In this document: piece by piece, positions 7,360-15,538 of the stretch
Layout of the letters: the number at the start of each line of letters is the position of its first letter
Position numbering within the stretch: the stretch's first letter is position 1
Assembly (NCBI GenBank): GCA_017468365.1
Contig: JAFUIS010000005.1
Span: 1 to 64,000 of the forward strand
DNA: 64,000 bases
Direction: 5' to 3'
DNA from: Oscillospiraceae bacterium
GTDB lineage: Bacteria; Bacillota; Clostridia; Oscillospirales; Ruminococcaceae
Notes under the pieces: model-generated
The model's input: only the letters and a program-made list of their open reading frames with translations
What the model was told of the DNA's origin: nothing
The model's database searches: none
Position numbers and translations under genes: made by a program

Positions 7360-8958
7360 TTGAAAAACGAACTCTTTTCAAAATTCAAAGAAACAGCCAT
7401 TGCCGTACTTCCCGTAGCCGGCATTGTTTTGCTGCTTCACCTTACAATAGCACCAATGCCTTTCGGCGTCCTGGCGCTTTTTTTATCGGGAACTTTTCTT
7501 CTCATCGTCGGTATGACACTGTTCCAGTTGGGTTCTGAGGTGGGTATGACCCCTATCGGAAACCAGATAGGAAGCAAGCTTGTCGAACTTAAAAACCTTA
7601 AAATATTCCTCATCACGGCTTTTCTTCTCGGTTTTCTTGTAACCATTGCCGAACCTGACCTTCAGGTCCTTGGAAAACAGATGCCCGAACAGACTCTTTT
7701 CAGCCTTTTCGGAATGGATATGACCGTCGGCCAGACCCTTATTTACATGGTCGCCTTCGGCGTTGCGATTTTTTTGACCGTTGCGGTAATCCGCGTTGTA
7801 TTCGGATTTGACCTTTCAAGGCTTTTCTTCGGTCTTTATATCGTTGTATTCATCCTTGCGTTTTTTACAAGACCGGAATATCTTGCTGTTTCATTTGACT
7901 CCGGCGGCGTAACCACCGGACCTATCACCGTTCCGTTCATCCTTGCTCTCGGCGTAGGTATCGCTTCCGTTGAAAAGGGCGCCGATTCCGAAACCGACAG
8001 CTTCGGTTTCGTAGGTCTTTGCTCCGTAGGTCCTATTATAGCGGTTGCTATAATGGGTATGCTCGTCAAGGGTGATGCTTCTTATGACCCCACCGTTATT
8101 CCGGATATTGAAACCATCGGCGACGTCGTAATGGTTTACGTAAGAGCGTTCCCGACTTTCTTTAAAGAAGTCGCCCTTGCTCTTTCACCCATTATTGCCG
8201 TTTATATTTTCTTCCAGCTTGTTTATCTTAAACTCCCCAAAAGCTCTGTCATCAAAACCCTCATCGGTGTTTTGTATACATACATCGGACTTGTAATTTT
8301 TCTTACCGCCGCAAACGTCGGCTTTATGCCGGCGGGAAGCTATATGGGCGGTACTCTTGCCGTTCTTGATTTCAACTGGATAATCATTCCCATAGGAATG
8401 CTCGTCGGCTTCTTCATTCTTATGGCGGAACCCGCGGTTTATGTTCTTACCGTTCAGGTCGAGGAAGTTACCGGCGGCACCATCACCAGAAAAATGATGA
8501 TGACCGCACTTATGATAGGAATGAGCATTTCCGTCGGTATGGCGATGCTTCGTGTCATCACCGGAATTTCCATTTGGTATCTTCTTATTCCCGGTTATGC
8601 CATTGCGCTGGGACTTCTCTTCTTTGTTCCGAAGGTATTTACCGCCATTGCTTTTGACTCCGGCGGCGTTGCTTCCGGTCCCATGACCGCGACTTTCCTT
8701 CTTCCTTTTGCAACCGGCGCCTGCACCGCCATTGGCGGAAATGTTCTTATGGACGGCTTTGGCGTTGTTGCAATGGTCGCAATGACCCCCCTTGTTGCTA
8801 TCCAGATCCTCGGTGCGGTTTATGCCATTAAAGAAAAACGCGCCCTTAAAGAAAACGACGAGGAACTTGCGGAAATCTTCGAAGATATCGAAGAAGAAAT
8901 CGAATTCTATCAGCTCGACCTTGAATCTGCTATCATCGAGCTTGATTATGATGAATAA
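7360..8958 (+). CDS. DUF1538 family integral membrane protein (two tandem DUF1538 repeats)
   Basis: A 532-residue, strongly hydrophobic protein with roughly a dozen predicted membrane spans and an acidic cytoplasmic tail (ENDEELAEIFEDIEEEIE). It contains two homologous halves: the motif FDSGGVTTGP occurs at residues 179-188 and FDSGGVASGP at 432-441, and both halves share a GSxVGMTPIG or VLTVQVEEVT-like segment before them. This pseudo-repeat suggests an inverted or tandem transporter fold. The family has no assigned substrate. The start is TTG at 7360. It is followed at once by two P-II-like genes, which suggests that its activity or expression responds to an energy or nitrogen signal (inference). 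Confidence 0.85.
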   Translation: MKNELFSKFKETAIAVLPVAGIVLLLHLTIAPMPFGVLALFLSGTFLLIVGMTLFQLGSEVGMTPIGNQIGSKLVELKNLKIFLITAFLLGFLVTIAEPDLQVLGKQMPEQTLFSLFGMDMTVGQTLIYMVAFGVAIFLTVAVIRVVFGFDLSRLFFGLYIVVFILAFFTRPEYLAVSFDSGGVTTGPITVPFILALGVGIASVEKGADSETDSFGFVGLCSVGPIIAVAIMGMLVKGDASYDPTVIPDIETIGDVVMVYVRAFPTFFKEVALALSPIIAVYIFFQLVYLKLPKSSVIKTLIGVLYTYIGLVIFLTAANVGFMPAGSYMGGTLAVLDFNWIIIPIGMLVGFFILMAEPAVYVLTVQVEEVTGGTITRKMMMTALMIGMSISVGMAMLRVITGISIWYLLIPGYAIALGLLFFVPKVFTAIAFDSGGVASGPMTATFLLPFATGACTAIGGNVLMDGFGVVAMVAMTPLVAIQILGAVYAIKEKRALKENDEELAEIFEDIEEEIEFYQLDLESAIIELDYDE

Positions 8959-8972
8959 AGGAGGTGCCTTGT

Positions 8973-9350
8973 TTGTCAGAGTTTGAAAAAATAGATTCAG
9001 TTACCAGCAGCGAACGGCTTGACGTTATTTTCACCATCGTTCCAAAAGGAAAAGGCGAAGCCGTCACCGACGTTCTCAGAAAAAACGACGTTCTTGAATG
9101 TCTTATATTCCACGGACACGGTACCGCCCCTTCAAACATCCTTAAAATGCTCGGACTCGGCGCCACCGACAAAGAAATCGTTCTCGGTTTTACCCAGGAC
9201 GAAAAAAGCCACGACATCATAAAAGCCATTGACAAAAAGCTTAATTTTGAAAAACCCGGAAACGGAATTTCCTTTGTTGTTCCGTTACAAAGCGTTGCCG
9301 GAATCATAGCTTTTAAATTCCTTACCACTAACTATTCGGAGGATATGTGA
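8973..9350 (+). CDS. P-II-like signalling protein 1
   Basis: About 125 residues with a ferredoxin-like fold pattern: DVIFTIVPKGKGEAVTDVL at the N-terminus, the glycine-rich HGHGTAPSNILKMLGLGATD stretch, then KEIVLGFTQ and GISFVVPLQSVAG. The arrangement is that of the P-II superfamily, but the uridylylated T-loop tyrosine of GlnB is not evident, so it belongs to a divergent P-II-like group. The start is taken as TTG at 8973 because AAAGGAGGTG ends 6 bases upstream; the GTG at 8964 falls within that ribosome site. It sits 14 bases after the DUF1538 gene and 3 bases before a second P-II-like gene. Confidence 0.82.
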   Translation: MSEFEKIDSVTSSERLDVIFTIVPKGKGEAVTDVLRKNDVLECLIFHGHGTAPSNILKMLGLGATDKEIVLGFTQDEKSHDIIKAIDKKLNFEKPGNGISFVVPLQSVAGIIAFKFLTTNYSEDM

Positions 9351-9353
9351 CTT

Positions 9354-9692
9354 ATGAAAAACAAAACCGTATATTCGCTTATTGTAAGTATTGTAAACCG
9401 CGGATACTCCGACGAAGTTATGAACGCAGCTCGCAACGCCGGTGCAAAAGGCGGCACCATCATCAATGCCCACAGCACCACCCTTGGCGATGAAGAACGC
9501 TTCTTCGGAATTTCCATTCAGCCGGAAAAAGAGATCGTGCTTATCCTTGCGGATAATGAAAACAGGCCCGTTATCATGCGCGAGATAGTAAACCACGTAA
9601 GCCTTGATACCGAAGGTGCGGGAATCACCTTTTCCCTTCCCGTTTCGGACGTTGAGGGAATCAAACAGTTCCCCGTTCCTGAAGAGGACTGA
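9354..9692 (+). CDS. P-II-like signalling protein 2
   Basis: A 112-residue protein starting KTVYSLIVSIVNRGYSDEVM, with AGAKGGTIINAHSTTLGDEE near residues 30-48, EKEIVLILADNENRPVI and the closing DTEGAGITFSLPVSDVEGI. It is more like canonical P-II than its neighbour but again lacks a clear modification tyrosine. GGAGG lies 11 bases before the ATG. Two different P-II-like proteins next to one membrane protein may form a hetero-oligomeric sensor that binds the transporter, as GlnK does for AmtB (analogy, not shown). Confidence 0.85.
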   Translation: MKNKTVYSLIVSIVNRGYSDEVMNAARNAGAKGGTIINAHSTTLGDEERFFGISIQPEKEIVLILADNENRPVIMREIVNHVSLDTEGAGITFSLPVSDVEGIKQFPVPEED

Positions 9693-9713
9693 TAAAACCG
9701 CATAAGCATCAGA

Positions 9714-9757
9714 TAAAAAAGCAGCCGTGCTCAATTTGAGCACGGCTGCTTTTTTTC
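9714..9757. terminator. Bidirectional terminator after the P-II-like genes, CCGTGCTCA family
   Basis: Stem GCAGCCGTGCTCAA / TTGAGCACGGCTGC at 9721-9749 with A and T runs on either side; it also closes pckG on the other strand. The core CCGTGCTCA...GAGCACGG recurs at 20911, 32642 and 33543. Confidence 0.92.
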
Positions 9758-9767
9758 TTAGGAGTGT

Positions 9768-11531
9768 TTATTCAAGGTTCTTTTCAAGTTTTTCAAGTTC
9801 CGCCATAAGTTCAGCGGGAAGTTTTTCGCCGAATTTTTTATAGAATTCGCGGATTCCTTCGGCTTCTTCCTTCCAAAGTTCCTTATCGACGGAAAGAAGA
9901 CCTGCAACGGTCTCTTTCGTGATGTCGAGCTCTTCGATGTTGATATCCCCGGGGCGGGGCTCATAACCGATGGCGGTTTCAACCGCTTCGGCTTCGCCGT
10001 CGCATCTGCCGAGTATCCACATAAGAACGCGCATATTGTCACCGAATCCGGGCCAGATGAATTTTCCATCGTCGTCAGTGCGGAACCAGTTTACGTTGAA
10101 GATCTTAGGCGCTTTGTCACCCAGCTTTTCGCCCATATCGAGCCAATGCTGAAAATAATCCGCCATATGATATCCGCAGAACGGAAGCATCGCCATTGGG
10201 TCGCGGCGAACAACACCAACTGCGCCGGCTGCTGCTGCGGTGGTTTCGGAAGCCATGGTGGAACCTACGAAAACGCCATGTTTCCAGTCGCGGGACTGAT
10301 ATACCAGCGGTGCGGTTTTTGCGCGGCGTCCGCCAAAGATCATTGCGGAAATCGGAACGCCTTCCGGGTCGTCAAATTTGGGGCTTACGCAGGGGCAATT
10401 CTTCGCCGGTGCGGTAAAACGGCTGTTGGGGTGAGCGGCTTTTTCGGTTGCGGTGGAACCGCTCCAAGGGTTGCCCTTCCAGTCAATGGCATTTTCGGGC
10501 GGATTTTTATCAAGGCCTTCCCACCATACGGTGTTGTCATCAAGATTATGCGCAACGTTGGTGAAAATGGTGTTTTTCATGGTTGCCGCAAGGGCGTTGG
10601 GGTTCGATTTTGCGTTGGTTCCGGGTGCAACGCCGAAAAAACCGTTTTCGGGGTTTACCGCCCAAAGGCGGCCGTCTTTTCCTATGCGGAGCCATGCGAT
10701 ATCGTCGCCCACGCACCAGACTTTATAGCCTTTTTTCTTATAAAGTTCCGGTGGGATGAGCATTGCAAGGTTGGTCTTTCCGCAGGCGGAAGGGAACGCG
10801 GCGGTAACGTATTTTATCTCGCCTTTCGGATTTTCGATTCCGAGAATGAGCATATGTTCAGCCATCCAGCCCTCTTTCCAGCCCTGCCAGGAAGCGATTC
10901 GAAGGGCGAAGCATTTTTTGCCCTGAAGGACGTTTCCGCCGTAGTTGGAGTTTATGGACCAAATTGTGTTGTCTTCCGGGAACTGGACGATATAGCGCTG
11001 TTCCTCATCAACGTCGAGGGAACAGTGAAGCCCTTTTACAAAATCGGCGGAATCTCCCAGCTGATCAAGAGCCGCCTTACCCATTCTGGTCATTATTTCC
11101 ATATTGAGAACGACATAGATACTGTCGGTAAGTTCGATTCCGATTTTTGCAAAGGGAGAACCCATCTGTCCCATGCAGTAAGGAACCACATACATGGTGC
11201 GGCCCTTCATTGCTCCGTCAACAAGAGGAGTAAGGCGGGCATACATTTCGTCCTTTTCAACCCAGTTATTGGTAGGACCTGCCATTTCTTTTTTTGTGGT
11301 GCAGATGAAGGTTCTTGCTTCAACTCTTGCAACGTCGTTTACTTTCGTTCTGTGAAGAAGGCAGCCGGGAAGTTTTTCGGGGTTCAGTTCTTCCATAAGA
11401 CCGGTTGCAACGGCCTCGGCTTTAAGTGCTTTTATCTGTTCTTCGCCTTCGGTGACCCAGACGACCTTGTCGGGTTTAACGAGTTCCTTCATTTCTTCTA
11501 TCCATTTGAGGACATGGGGGTTATTCGTCAT
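9768..11531 (-). CDS. pckG: Phosphoenolpyruvate carboxykinase, GTP-dependent
   Basis: A full-length 587-residue GTP-type PEPCK, which interconverts oxaloacetate and PEP with GTP. Recognisable blocks are RTMYVVPYCMGQMGSPFAKI, the kinase P-loop FPSACGKTNLAML with C250 and K252-T253, the metal-binding VGDDIAWLR and the GTP-site FGGRRAKTAPLVYQ. The start is the ATG at 11531, with AAAGGAG 9 bases upstream; the open frame continues to a TTG at 11552 that lies before the ribosome site. In anaerobic Clostridia the enzyme often works in the CO2-fixing or anaplerotic direction (known of the group). It is monocistronic with its own promoter and a TTGCAA-rich upstream region. Confidence 0.97.
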   Translation of the reverse strand: MTNNPHVLKWIEEMKELVKPDKVVWVTEGEEQIKALKAEAVATGLMEELNPEKLPGCLLHRTKVNDVARVEARTFICTTKKEMAGPTNNWVEKDEMYARLTPLVDGAMKGRTMYVVPYCMGQMGSPFAKIGIELTDSIYVVLNMEIMTRMGKAALDQLGDSADFVKGLHCSLDVDEEQRYIVQFPEDNTIWSINSNYGGNVLQGKKCFALRIASWQGWKEGWMAEHMLILGIENPKGEIKYVTAAFPSACGKTNLAMLIPPELYKKKGYKVWCVGDDIAWLRIGKDGRLWAVNPENGFFGVAPGTNAKSNPNALAATMKNTIFTNVAHNLDDNTVWWEGLDKNPPENAIDWKGNPWSGSTATEKAAHPNSRFTAPAKNCPCVSPKFDDPEGVPISAMIFGGRRAKTAPLVYQSRDWKHGVFVGSTMASETTAAAAGAVGVVRRDPMAMLPFCGYHMADYFQHWLDMGEKLGDKAPKIFNVNWFRTDDDGKFIWPGFGDNMRVLMWILGRCDGEAEAVETAIGYEPRPGDINIEELDITKETVAGLLSVDKELWKEEAEGIREFYKKFGEKLPAELMAELEKLEKNLE

Positions 11532-11570
11532 TTTTGACAGCTCCTTTCCCAAAAAAGTTATTATGAGTCT

Positions 11571-11598
11571 ATTATATACCTATTTTTTTATTTTGCAA
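11571..11598 (-). promoter_or_regulatory. Promoter of pckG
   Basis: Minus-strand TTGCAA, 16-base spacer, TATAAT, 40 bases upstream of the ATG. Confidence 0.6.
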
Positions 11599-11696
11599 TA
11601 GATTTTTGCAAGTTTAATTATAAAATAATGCAAATTTTGTTAATCAGAAGGTTGCAAAAAAGGATATTTGCAATAATCTGAATTTAAAATTGCAAA
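11593..11696. promoter_or_regulatory. Cluster of TTGCAA motifs upstream of pckG
   Basis: The hexanucleotide palindrome TTGCAA occurs at 11593, 11606, 11653, 11669 and 11691, with a variant ATGCAA at 11628. The first overlaps the pckG -35 and the last two are in the arms of the tsaD terminator. It may be a regulator-binding array or simply AT-rich sequence; no regulator is identified. Confidence 0.3.
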
Positions 11697-11706
11697 TATC
11701 CTTTTT
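11657..11706 (-). terminator. Terminator of tsaD
   Basis: An AT-rich hairpin with arms GGATATTTGCAA and TTGCAAATATC and about 16 bases of loop, followed on the minus strand by a T-rich stretch. It separates tsaD from pckG. Confidence 0.6.
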
Positions 11707-11717
11707 AAAAACTTTTA

Positions 11718-12734
11718 TTATTCAAAATCCTCATCAATGGGCATGGTGGGTCTTGCGTTGAGCGAAAGGTCCGCAAAATGTCCTTCCAGTGCTTCATAAT
11801 AAGCCTGGGAACCTATCATTGCCGCGTTGTCGCCGCAAAGTTCCAGAGGCGGAACAAAAAGCTCAAGGTGACGGCGCTTGCATTCCCTTTCAAGAAGCGC
11901 ACGAAGACCGCTGTTGGCAGAAACACCGCCGGCAGCAACTATGGTTTTATATCCGCCTTCTTTTGCGGCAAGCATCGCTCTGTCAACAAGGGCGTGGCAG
12001 ATGACATCCTGATAGGAAGCGCAAAGGTCGGGGATGTTTATCTCTTCGCCGCGCTGCTCTGCATTATGCAGTATATTCACAACGGCGGTTTTAAGTCCGG
12101 AAAAACTCATATCAAGGGGGCTTCCTTCAACTCTCGGTTTAGGAAGCCTGAAAGCCTTGGGGTCGCCCTCTTTTGACATTTTGTCAAGGTGTACTCCGCC
12201 GGGATAAGGAAGTCCCATGGCTCTTGCGGCTTTGTCAAAAGCTTCACCCGCGGCATCGTCCCTGGTTTTGCCGAGGATTTTGAACTTGGTATAGTCCGAA
12301 ACCTCGACGATATGGCTGTGTCCGCCGGAAACCACAAGACAAAGGAACGGCGGTTTAAGTTCCTGATGAGCAAGATAGTTTGCGGCGATATGGCCTTTGA
12401 GGTGGTGCACCGGAATAAGTTTTTTGCCGGTGGCAAGGGAAAGTCCTTTTGCAAAGTTTACGCCGACCAAAAGCGCACCGATAAGTCCCGGCGCGGCAGT
12501 GACCGCGATATAATCCACGTCATCAAGGGTCATGGAAGCGTCGGAAAGAGCTTTGTCCACAACGGCAACGATGTTTTCGGTGTGGCGGCGCGAAGCAATT
12601 TCGGGTACTACGCCTCCGTAAAGGCCGTGTTCCGCAACCTGGGTATTTATTACGGAGGAAAGAATTTTTCTTCCGTCTTCGATTATTGCGGCGGCGGTTT
12701 CGTCGCAGGAGGATTCTATAGCTAAAATTTTCAT
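11718..12734 (-). CDS. tsaD: tRNA threonylcarbamoyladenosine (t6A) transferase TsaD
   Basis: A 338-residue ASKHA-fold protein that transfers threonylcarbamoyl to A37 of ANN-decoding tRNAs together with TsaB and TsaE. It begins MKILAIESSCDETAAAI; the metal-binding HxxxH is H111 and H115 (PVHHLKGHIAANY), followed by LVVSGGHSHIVEV, AAGGVSANSGLRALLE and ELCGDNAAMIG near the C-terminus. Length and motif order are standard. The partners are not in the window. It is read from the same strand as a small unknown gene and exonuclease III upstream. Confidence 0.97.
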   Translation of the reverse strand: MKILAIESSCDETAAAIIEDGRKILSSVINTQVAEHGLYGGVVPEIASRRHTENIVAVVDKALSDASMTLDDVDYIAVTAAPGLIGALLVGVNFAKGLSLATGKKLIPVHHLKGHIAANYLAHQELKPPFLCLVVSGGHSHIVEVSDYTKFKILGKTRDDAAGEAFDKAARAMGLPYPGGVHLDKMSKEGDPKAFRLPKPRVEGSPLDMSFSGLKTAVVNILHNAEQRGEEINIPDLCASYQDVICHALVDRAMLAAKEGGYKTIVAAGGVSANSGLRALLERECKRRHLELFVPPLELCGDNAAMIGSQAYYEALEGHFADLSLNARPTMPIDEDFE

Positions 12735-12769
12735 TCTGTCATCGCCTTAACAAATACATTTTTCAAAGC

Positions 12770-12789
12770 GGAACGGTCAAGACCGTTCC
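12770..12789. repeat. Small palindromic intergenic element
   Basis: GGAACGGTC AA GACCGTTCC is a perfect 9-bp stem followed by CTACAG. It lies between tsaD and the small gene and resembles the element at 62217 (hairpin followed by CCCTAC). It looks like a dispersed miniature hairpin repeat rather than a terminator because no T run follows. Confidence 0.5.
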
Positions 12790-12838
12790 CTACAGATAAA
12801 TTATAAACTATAGCGGCAATTTTTACAATATTTTGATT

Positions 12839-13006
12839 TCAGCTTTTCGGTTTTTGATTTTCGAGTATCGCGCTTACCGAAAGTTCGCCGGCAAAACGAA
12901 AAAGCGTTTCGGACATTATTTTTTCCGGAATGGTGTTCGTTCTTCTTGCAAGAGTCTCATAAAATCTTGCAGCGGCAGGGTCGATTTCAAGAATATATTT
13001 TTTCAA
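12839..13006 (-). CDS. Small hypothetical protein, 55 residues
   Basis: Reverse-strand frame of 55 codons from a TTG at 13006 to a TGA at 12839. GGAG lies 10 bases upstream (AAAGGAGAAAG). The product starts MKKYILEIDPAAARFYETLA and continues with a basic turn (RRTNTIPEKIMSE) and an amphipathic helix (TLFRFAGELSVSAILEN). The beta-strand plus two-helix pattern recalls ribbon-helix-helix proteins, but no family is recognised. It is located between exonuclease III and tsaD on the same strand. A good ribosome site, plausible composition and lack of any overlapping gene support it as real. Confidence 0.6.
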   Translation of the reverse strand: MKKYILEIDPAAARFYETLARRTNTIPEKIMSETLFRFAGELSVSAILENQKPKS

Positions 13007-13052
13007 AAAAAGCTTTCTCCTTTTTCGTTTTTCTTTATTATTCGTTTTTTTA

Positions 13053-13083
13053 ACAAAAAAACACCCGCCGAAACGGCGGGTGA
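13053..13083 (-). terminator. Terminator of the exonuclease III gene
   Basis: Stem CACCCGCCG / CGGCGGGTG (13062-13082) with AAA loop, followed on the minus strand by a run of seven T. Confidence 0.92.
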
Positions 13084-13088
13084 ACTTT

Positions 13089-13841
13089 TTATTTTGTGAT
13101 TATCGCAACCGGGCAATGGTCGCTTCCGTAATACTGGGGATAGATAAGGCTGTCCTCGATTCTTTCGGCAAAGCGTTCGGAGCAGATGAAATAGTCGATT
13201 CTCCAGCCCGCGTTCTTTTCCCTTGCGTGGAACATATAGCTCCACCAGGAATAGGCGTCTGTGCGGTCCGGATAAAGATAGCGGAAGGTATCGGCAAAAC
13301 CCGCTCCCAGAAGTTCGGTCATCTTTCCGCGTTCCTCATCGGTGAAGCCGGCGTTTCCTCGGTTGGTCTTATAATTTTTAAGGTCTATTTCTTCATGTGC
13401 AACGTTCATATCGCCGCAGATGATAACGGGTTTGTGCTTATCAAGGGAGCTTACGTATTCGCGGAAGCAGTCTTCCCAATCCATTCGGTATTCAAGGCGT
13501 TCAAGATCGCGTCTTGCGTTGGGAACATAAACATCCACAAGATAAAAATCCGGATATTCAAGGGTGATGACTCTTCCTTCGTGGTCGTGGCGCTCGACGT
13601 CGATTCCGTAGTTTACGGAAAGGGGTTCATGCTTTGTGAAAATGGCGGTTCCGGAATAACCTTTTTTCTCGGCGCTGTTCCAGAACTGGTAATACCCCGG
13701 AAGCTCCATGGTTATCTGGTCCGGCTGGAGTTTTGTTTCCTGAAGGCAGAAAAAATCCGCGTCCATTTCAGCAAAGCTTTCCATAAAGCCTTTTCCCATA
13801 CAGGCACGAAGTCCGTTGACGTTCCAGGATACAAATTTCAT
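13089..13841 (-). CDS. xth: Exodeoxyribonuclease III / AP endonuclease
   Basis: A 250-residue member of the Xth/ExoA family for repair of abasic sites. It starts MKFVSWNVNGLRACMGKGF, has catalytic Glu35 in CLQETKLQ, VYVPNARRDLERLEYR, the GDMNVAH metal and substrate motif, WWSYMFHAREKNAGWRIDYF and the terminal YGSDHCPV with the catalytic Asp-His pair. Full length. It is 12 bases downstream of the DUF1846 gene on the same strand. Confidence 0.97.
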   Translation of the reverse strand: MKFVSWNVNGLRACMGKGFMESFAEMDADFFCLQETKLQPDQITMELPGYYQFWNSAEKKGYSGTAIFTKHEPLSVNYGIDVERHDHEGRVITLEYPDFYLVDVYVPNARRDLERLEYRMDWEDCFREYVSSLDKHKPVIICGDMNVAHEEIDLKNYKTNRGNAGFTDEERGKMTELLGAGFADTFRYLYPDRTDAYSWWSYMFHAREKNAGWRIDYFICSERFAERIEDSLIYPQYYGSDHCPVAIITK

Positions 13842-13852
13842 GATTTTCTCCT

Positions 13853-15337
13853 TTATGCGTGATAAAGTTTTTTGTTGCGGTATTTGGGTTCGCAGGTAAG
13901 GTTAAGTCCGAGCTTTTTGAAGGTCTGGGTATCTACCTGGGAAAGGATAACTGTAGAATGACATTCGCATCCGCGGATCTCTTCAAGACAGGCAAGAGCC
14001 TTTGCAGCATCGGGGTTTTTGGGTGCGCTTACCGCAAGGGCAAGAAGCACTTCGTCAAGGTGGAGCCTTGCGTTGTTGTGGCCAAGGTGTTTCTTTTTAA
14101 GTTCCTCGACCGGGTTCATTACCAGCGGGTCGATTATATCGACGGAATCTTCGATTCCTGCAATTTCTTTAAGGGCATTAAGAAGCATTGCGGCGGAAGA
14201 ACCGAGAAGAGAGCTGGTTTTTCCGACGATGATCTTTCCGTCTTTAAGTTCAATGGAGGTTGCAGGCATTCCGGTCTCTTCTTCTTTTTCAGCAGCGGCG
14301 GCAACAACTTTTCTGTCCGCGGTGGTAACGCCCACTCTTTCCATAAGAACGCCGATTCTGAGGACCGGGTCTTCGCCGCATTTTCCCTGACGCTGGTCAC
14401 AGGCAGCTTCGTAATAACGGCGGATGATTTCCTGTTTTGCGGCTTCGCAAACCACTTCGTCATCACAGATGCAGTTTCCGACCATGTTTACGCCCATATC
14501 CGTCGGGGATTTATAGGGGCTTTCGCCGAGAATGGTTTCGAAAATTCGGTTGAGCACCGGGAAAACTTCGATATCGCGGTTATAGTTTACGGTCATTTCG
14601 CCGTAGGCGGCAAGGTGATAGTGGTCTATCATGTTGACGTCGTCAAGGTCTGCGGTGGCAGCTTCGTATGCAAGGTTTACGGGATGGGTGAGGGGAAGAT
14701 TCCAGATGGGGAAGGTTTCAAATTTTGCGTAGCCGGCTTTTACGCCGCGTTTGTTTTCATGGAAAAGCTGGGAAAGGCAGGTCGCCATTTTTCCGCTTCC
14801 GGGACCGGGTGCTGTTACGACAACAAGGGGACGGCTTGTTTCGATATAATCGTTTTTGCCAAATCCTTCGTCGCTGACAACAAAGTTGACGTCCATGGGG
14901 TATCCCTCGATGGGATAGTGGATATAACTTTTGATTCCGAGAGAATCAAGTTTTGCACGGAATGCATCGGCAGCTCTCTGGCCGGAATACTGGGCGATAA
15001 GAACGCTTCCGACATAAAGGCCAAGGGAAGAAAAGGCGTCGATAAGGCGCATTACTTCGAGGTCATAGGTGATTCCGAGGTCGCCGCGGACTTTGTTCTT
15101 TTCGATATCCGTTGCGTTTATTACAATTATGATCTCTGCCTGGTCTTTCATCTCACAGAGGAGTTTTACCTTTGAGTCATAGGCAAATCCGGGAAGGACC
15201 CTTGAAGCGTGAAAGTCATCGAAAAGCTTTCCGCCGAATTCAAGATAGAGCTTTCCGCCGAATTCTTCTATCCTTTCTTTTATCTTCTGTGACTGCATGC
15301 TGAAATATTTGGCGCTGTCAAAACCGATTTTCTGCAT
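13853..15337 (-). CDS. DUF1846 domain-containing protein
   Basis: A 494-residue soluble protein that matches the DUF1846 family along its length: MQKIGFDSAKYFSMQSQKIK at the start, DFHASRVLPGFAYDSKVKLL, ITYDLEVMRLIDAF, PGPGSGKMATCLSQLFHENK near residue 180, and FPIWNLPLTHPVNLAYEAAT. The GPGSGKMATCLSQ block looks like a phosphate-binding loop. Structures of streptococcal members exist but no activity is established. It is well conserved in Firmicutes. It is probably co-transcribed with the exonuclease gene. Confidence 0.93.
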   Translation of the reverse strand: MQKIGFDSAKYFSMQSQKIKERIEEFGGKLYLEFGGKLFDDFHASRVLPGFAYDSKVKLLCEMKDQAEIIIVINATDIEKNKVRGDLGITYDLEVMRLIDAFSSLGLYVGSVLIAQYSGQRAADAFRAKLDSLGIKSYIHYPIEGYPMDVNFVVSDEGFGKNDYIETSRPLVVVTAPGPGSGKMATCLSQLFHENKRGVKAGYAKFETFPIWNLPLTHPVNLAYEAATADLDDVNMIDHYHLAAYGEMTVNYNRDIEVFPVLNRIFETILGESPYKSPTDMGVNMVGNCICDDEVVCEAAKQEIIRRYYEAACDQRQGKCGEDPVLRIGVLMERVGVTTADRKVVAAAAEKEEETGMPATSIELKDGKIIVGKTSSLLGSSAAMLLNALKEIAGIEDSVDIIDPLVMNPVEELKKKHLGHNNARLHLDEVLLALAVSAPKNPDAAKALACLEEIRGCECHSTVILSQVDTQTFKKLGLNLTCEPKYRNKKLYHA

Positions 15338-15398
15338 ATTTCCCCCTGAAAAACTTAATTATAATTTTAAAAAGAATATTAAGTTTATGTAAAAAGTG

Positions 15399-15427
15399 GT
15401 GACAAAAGGCATTAAATCCGTTATAAT
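15399..15427 (+). promoter_or_regulatory. Promoter of the lipoprotein gene at 15539
   Basis: GTGACA, 17-base spacer, TATAAT. The leader to the ATG is about 105 bases and holds no obvious structure. Confidence 0.65.
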
Positions 15428-15538
15428 ACCCTTATAACCGCTTTTAAAAAACACTACCTATTAACTATAAACCTAATTGTCTTTTCAGTCAACAAAGGTT
15501 TTTGAAATTAAACGAAAATTTTTATCGGAGGATAGAAA

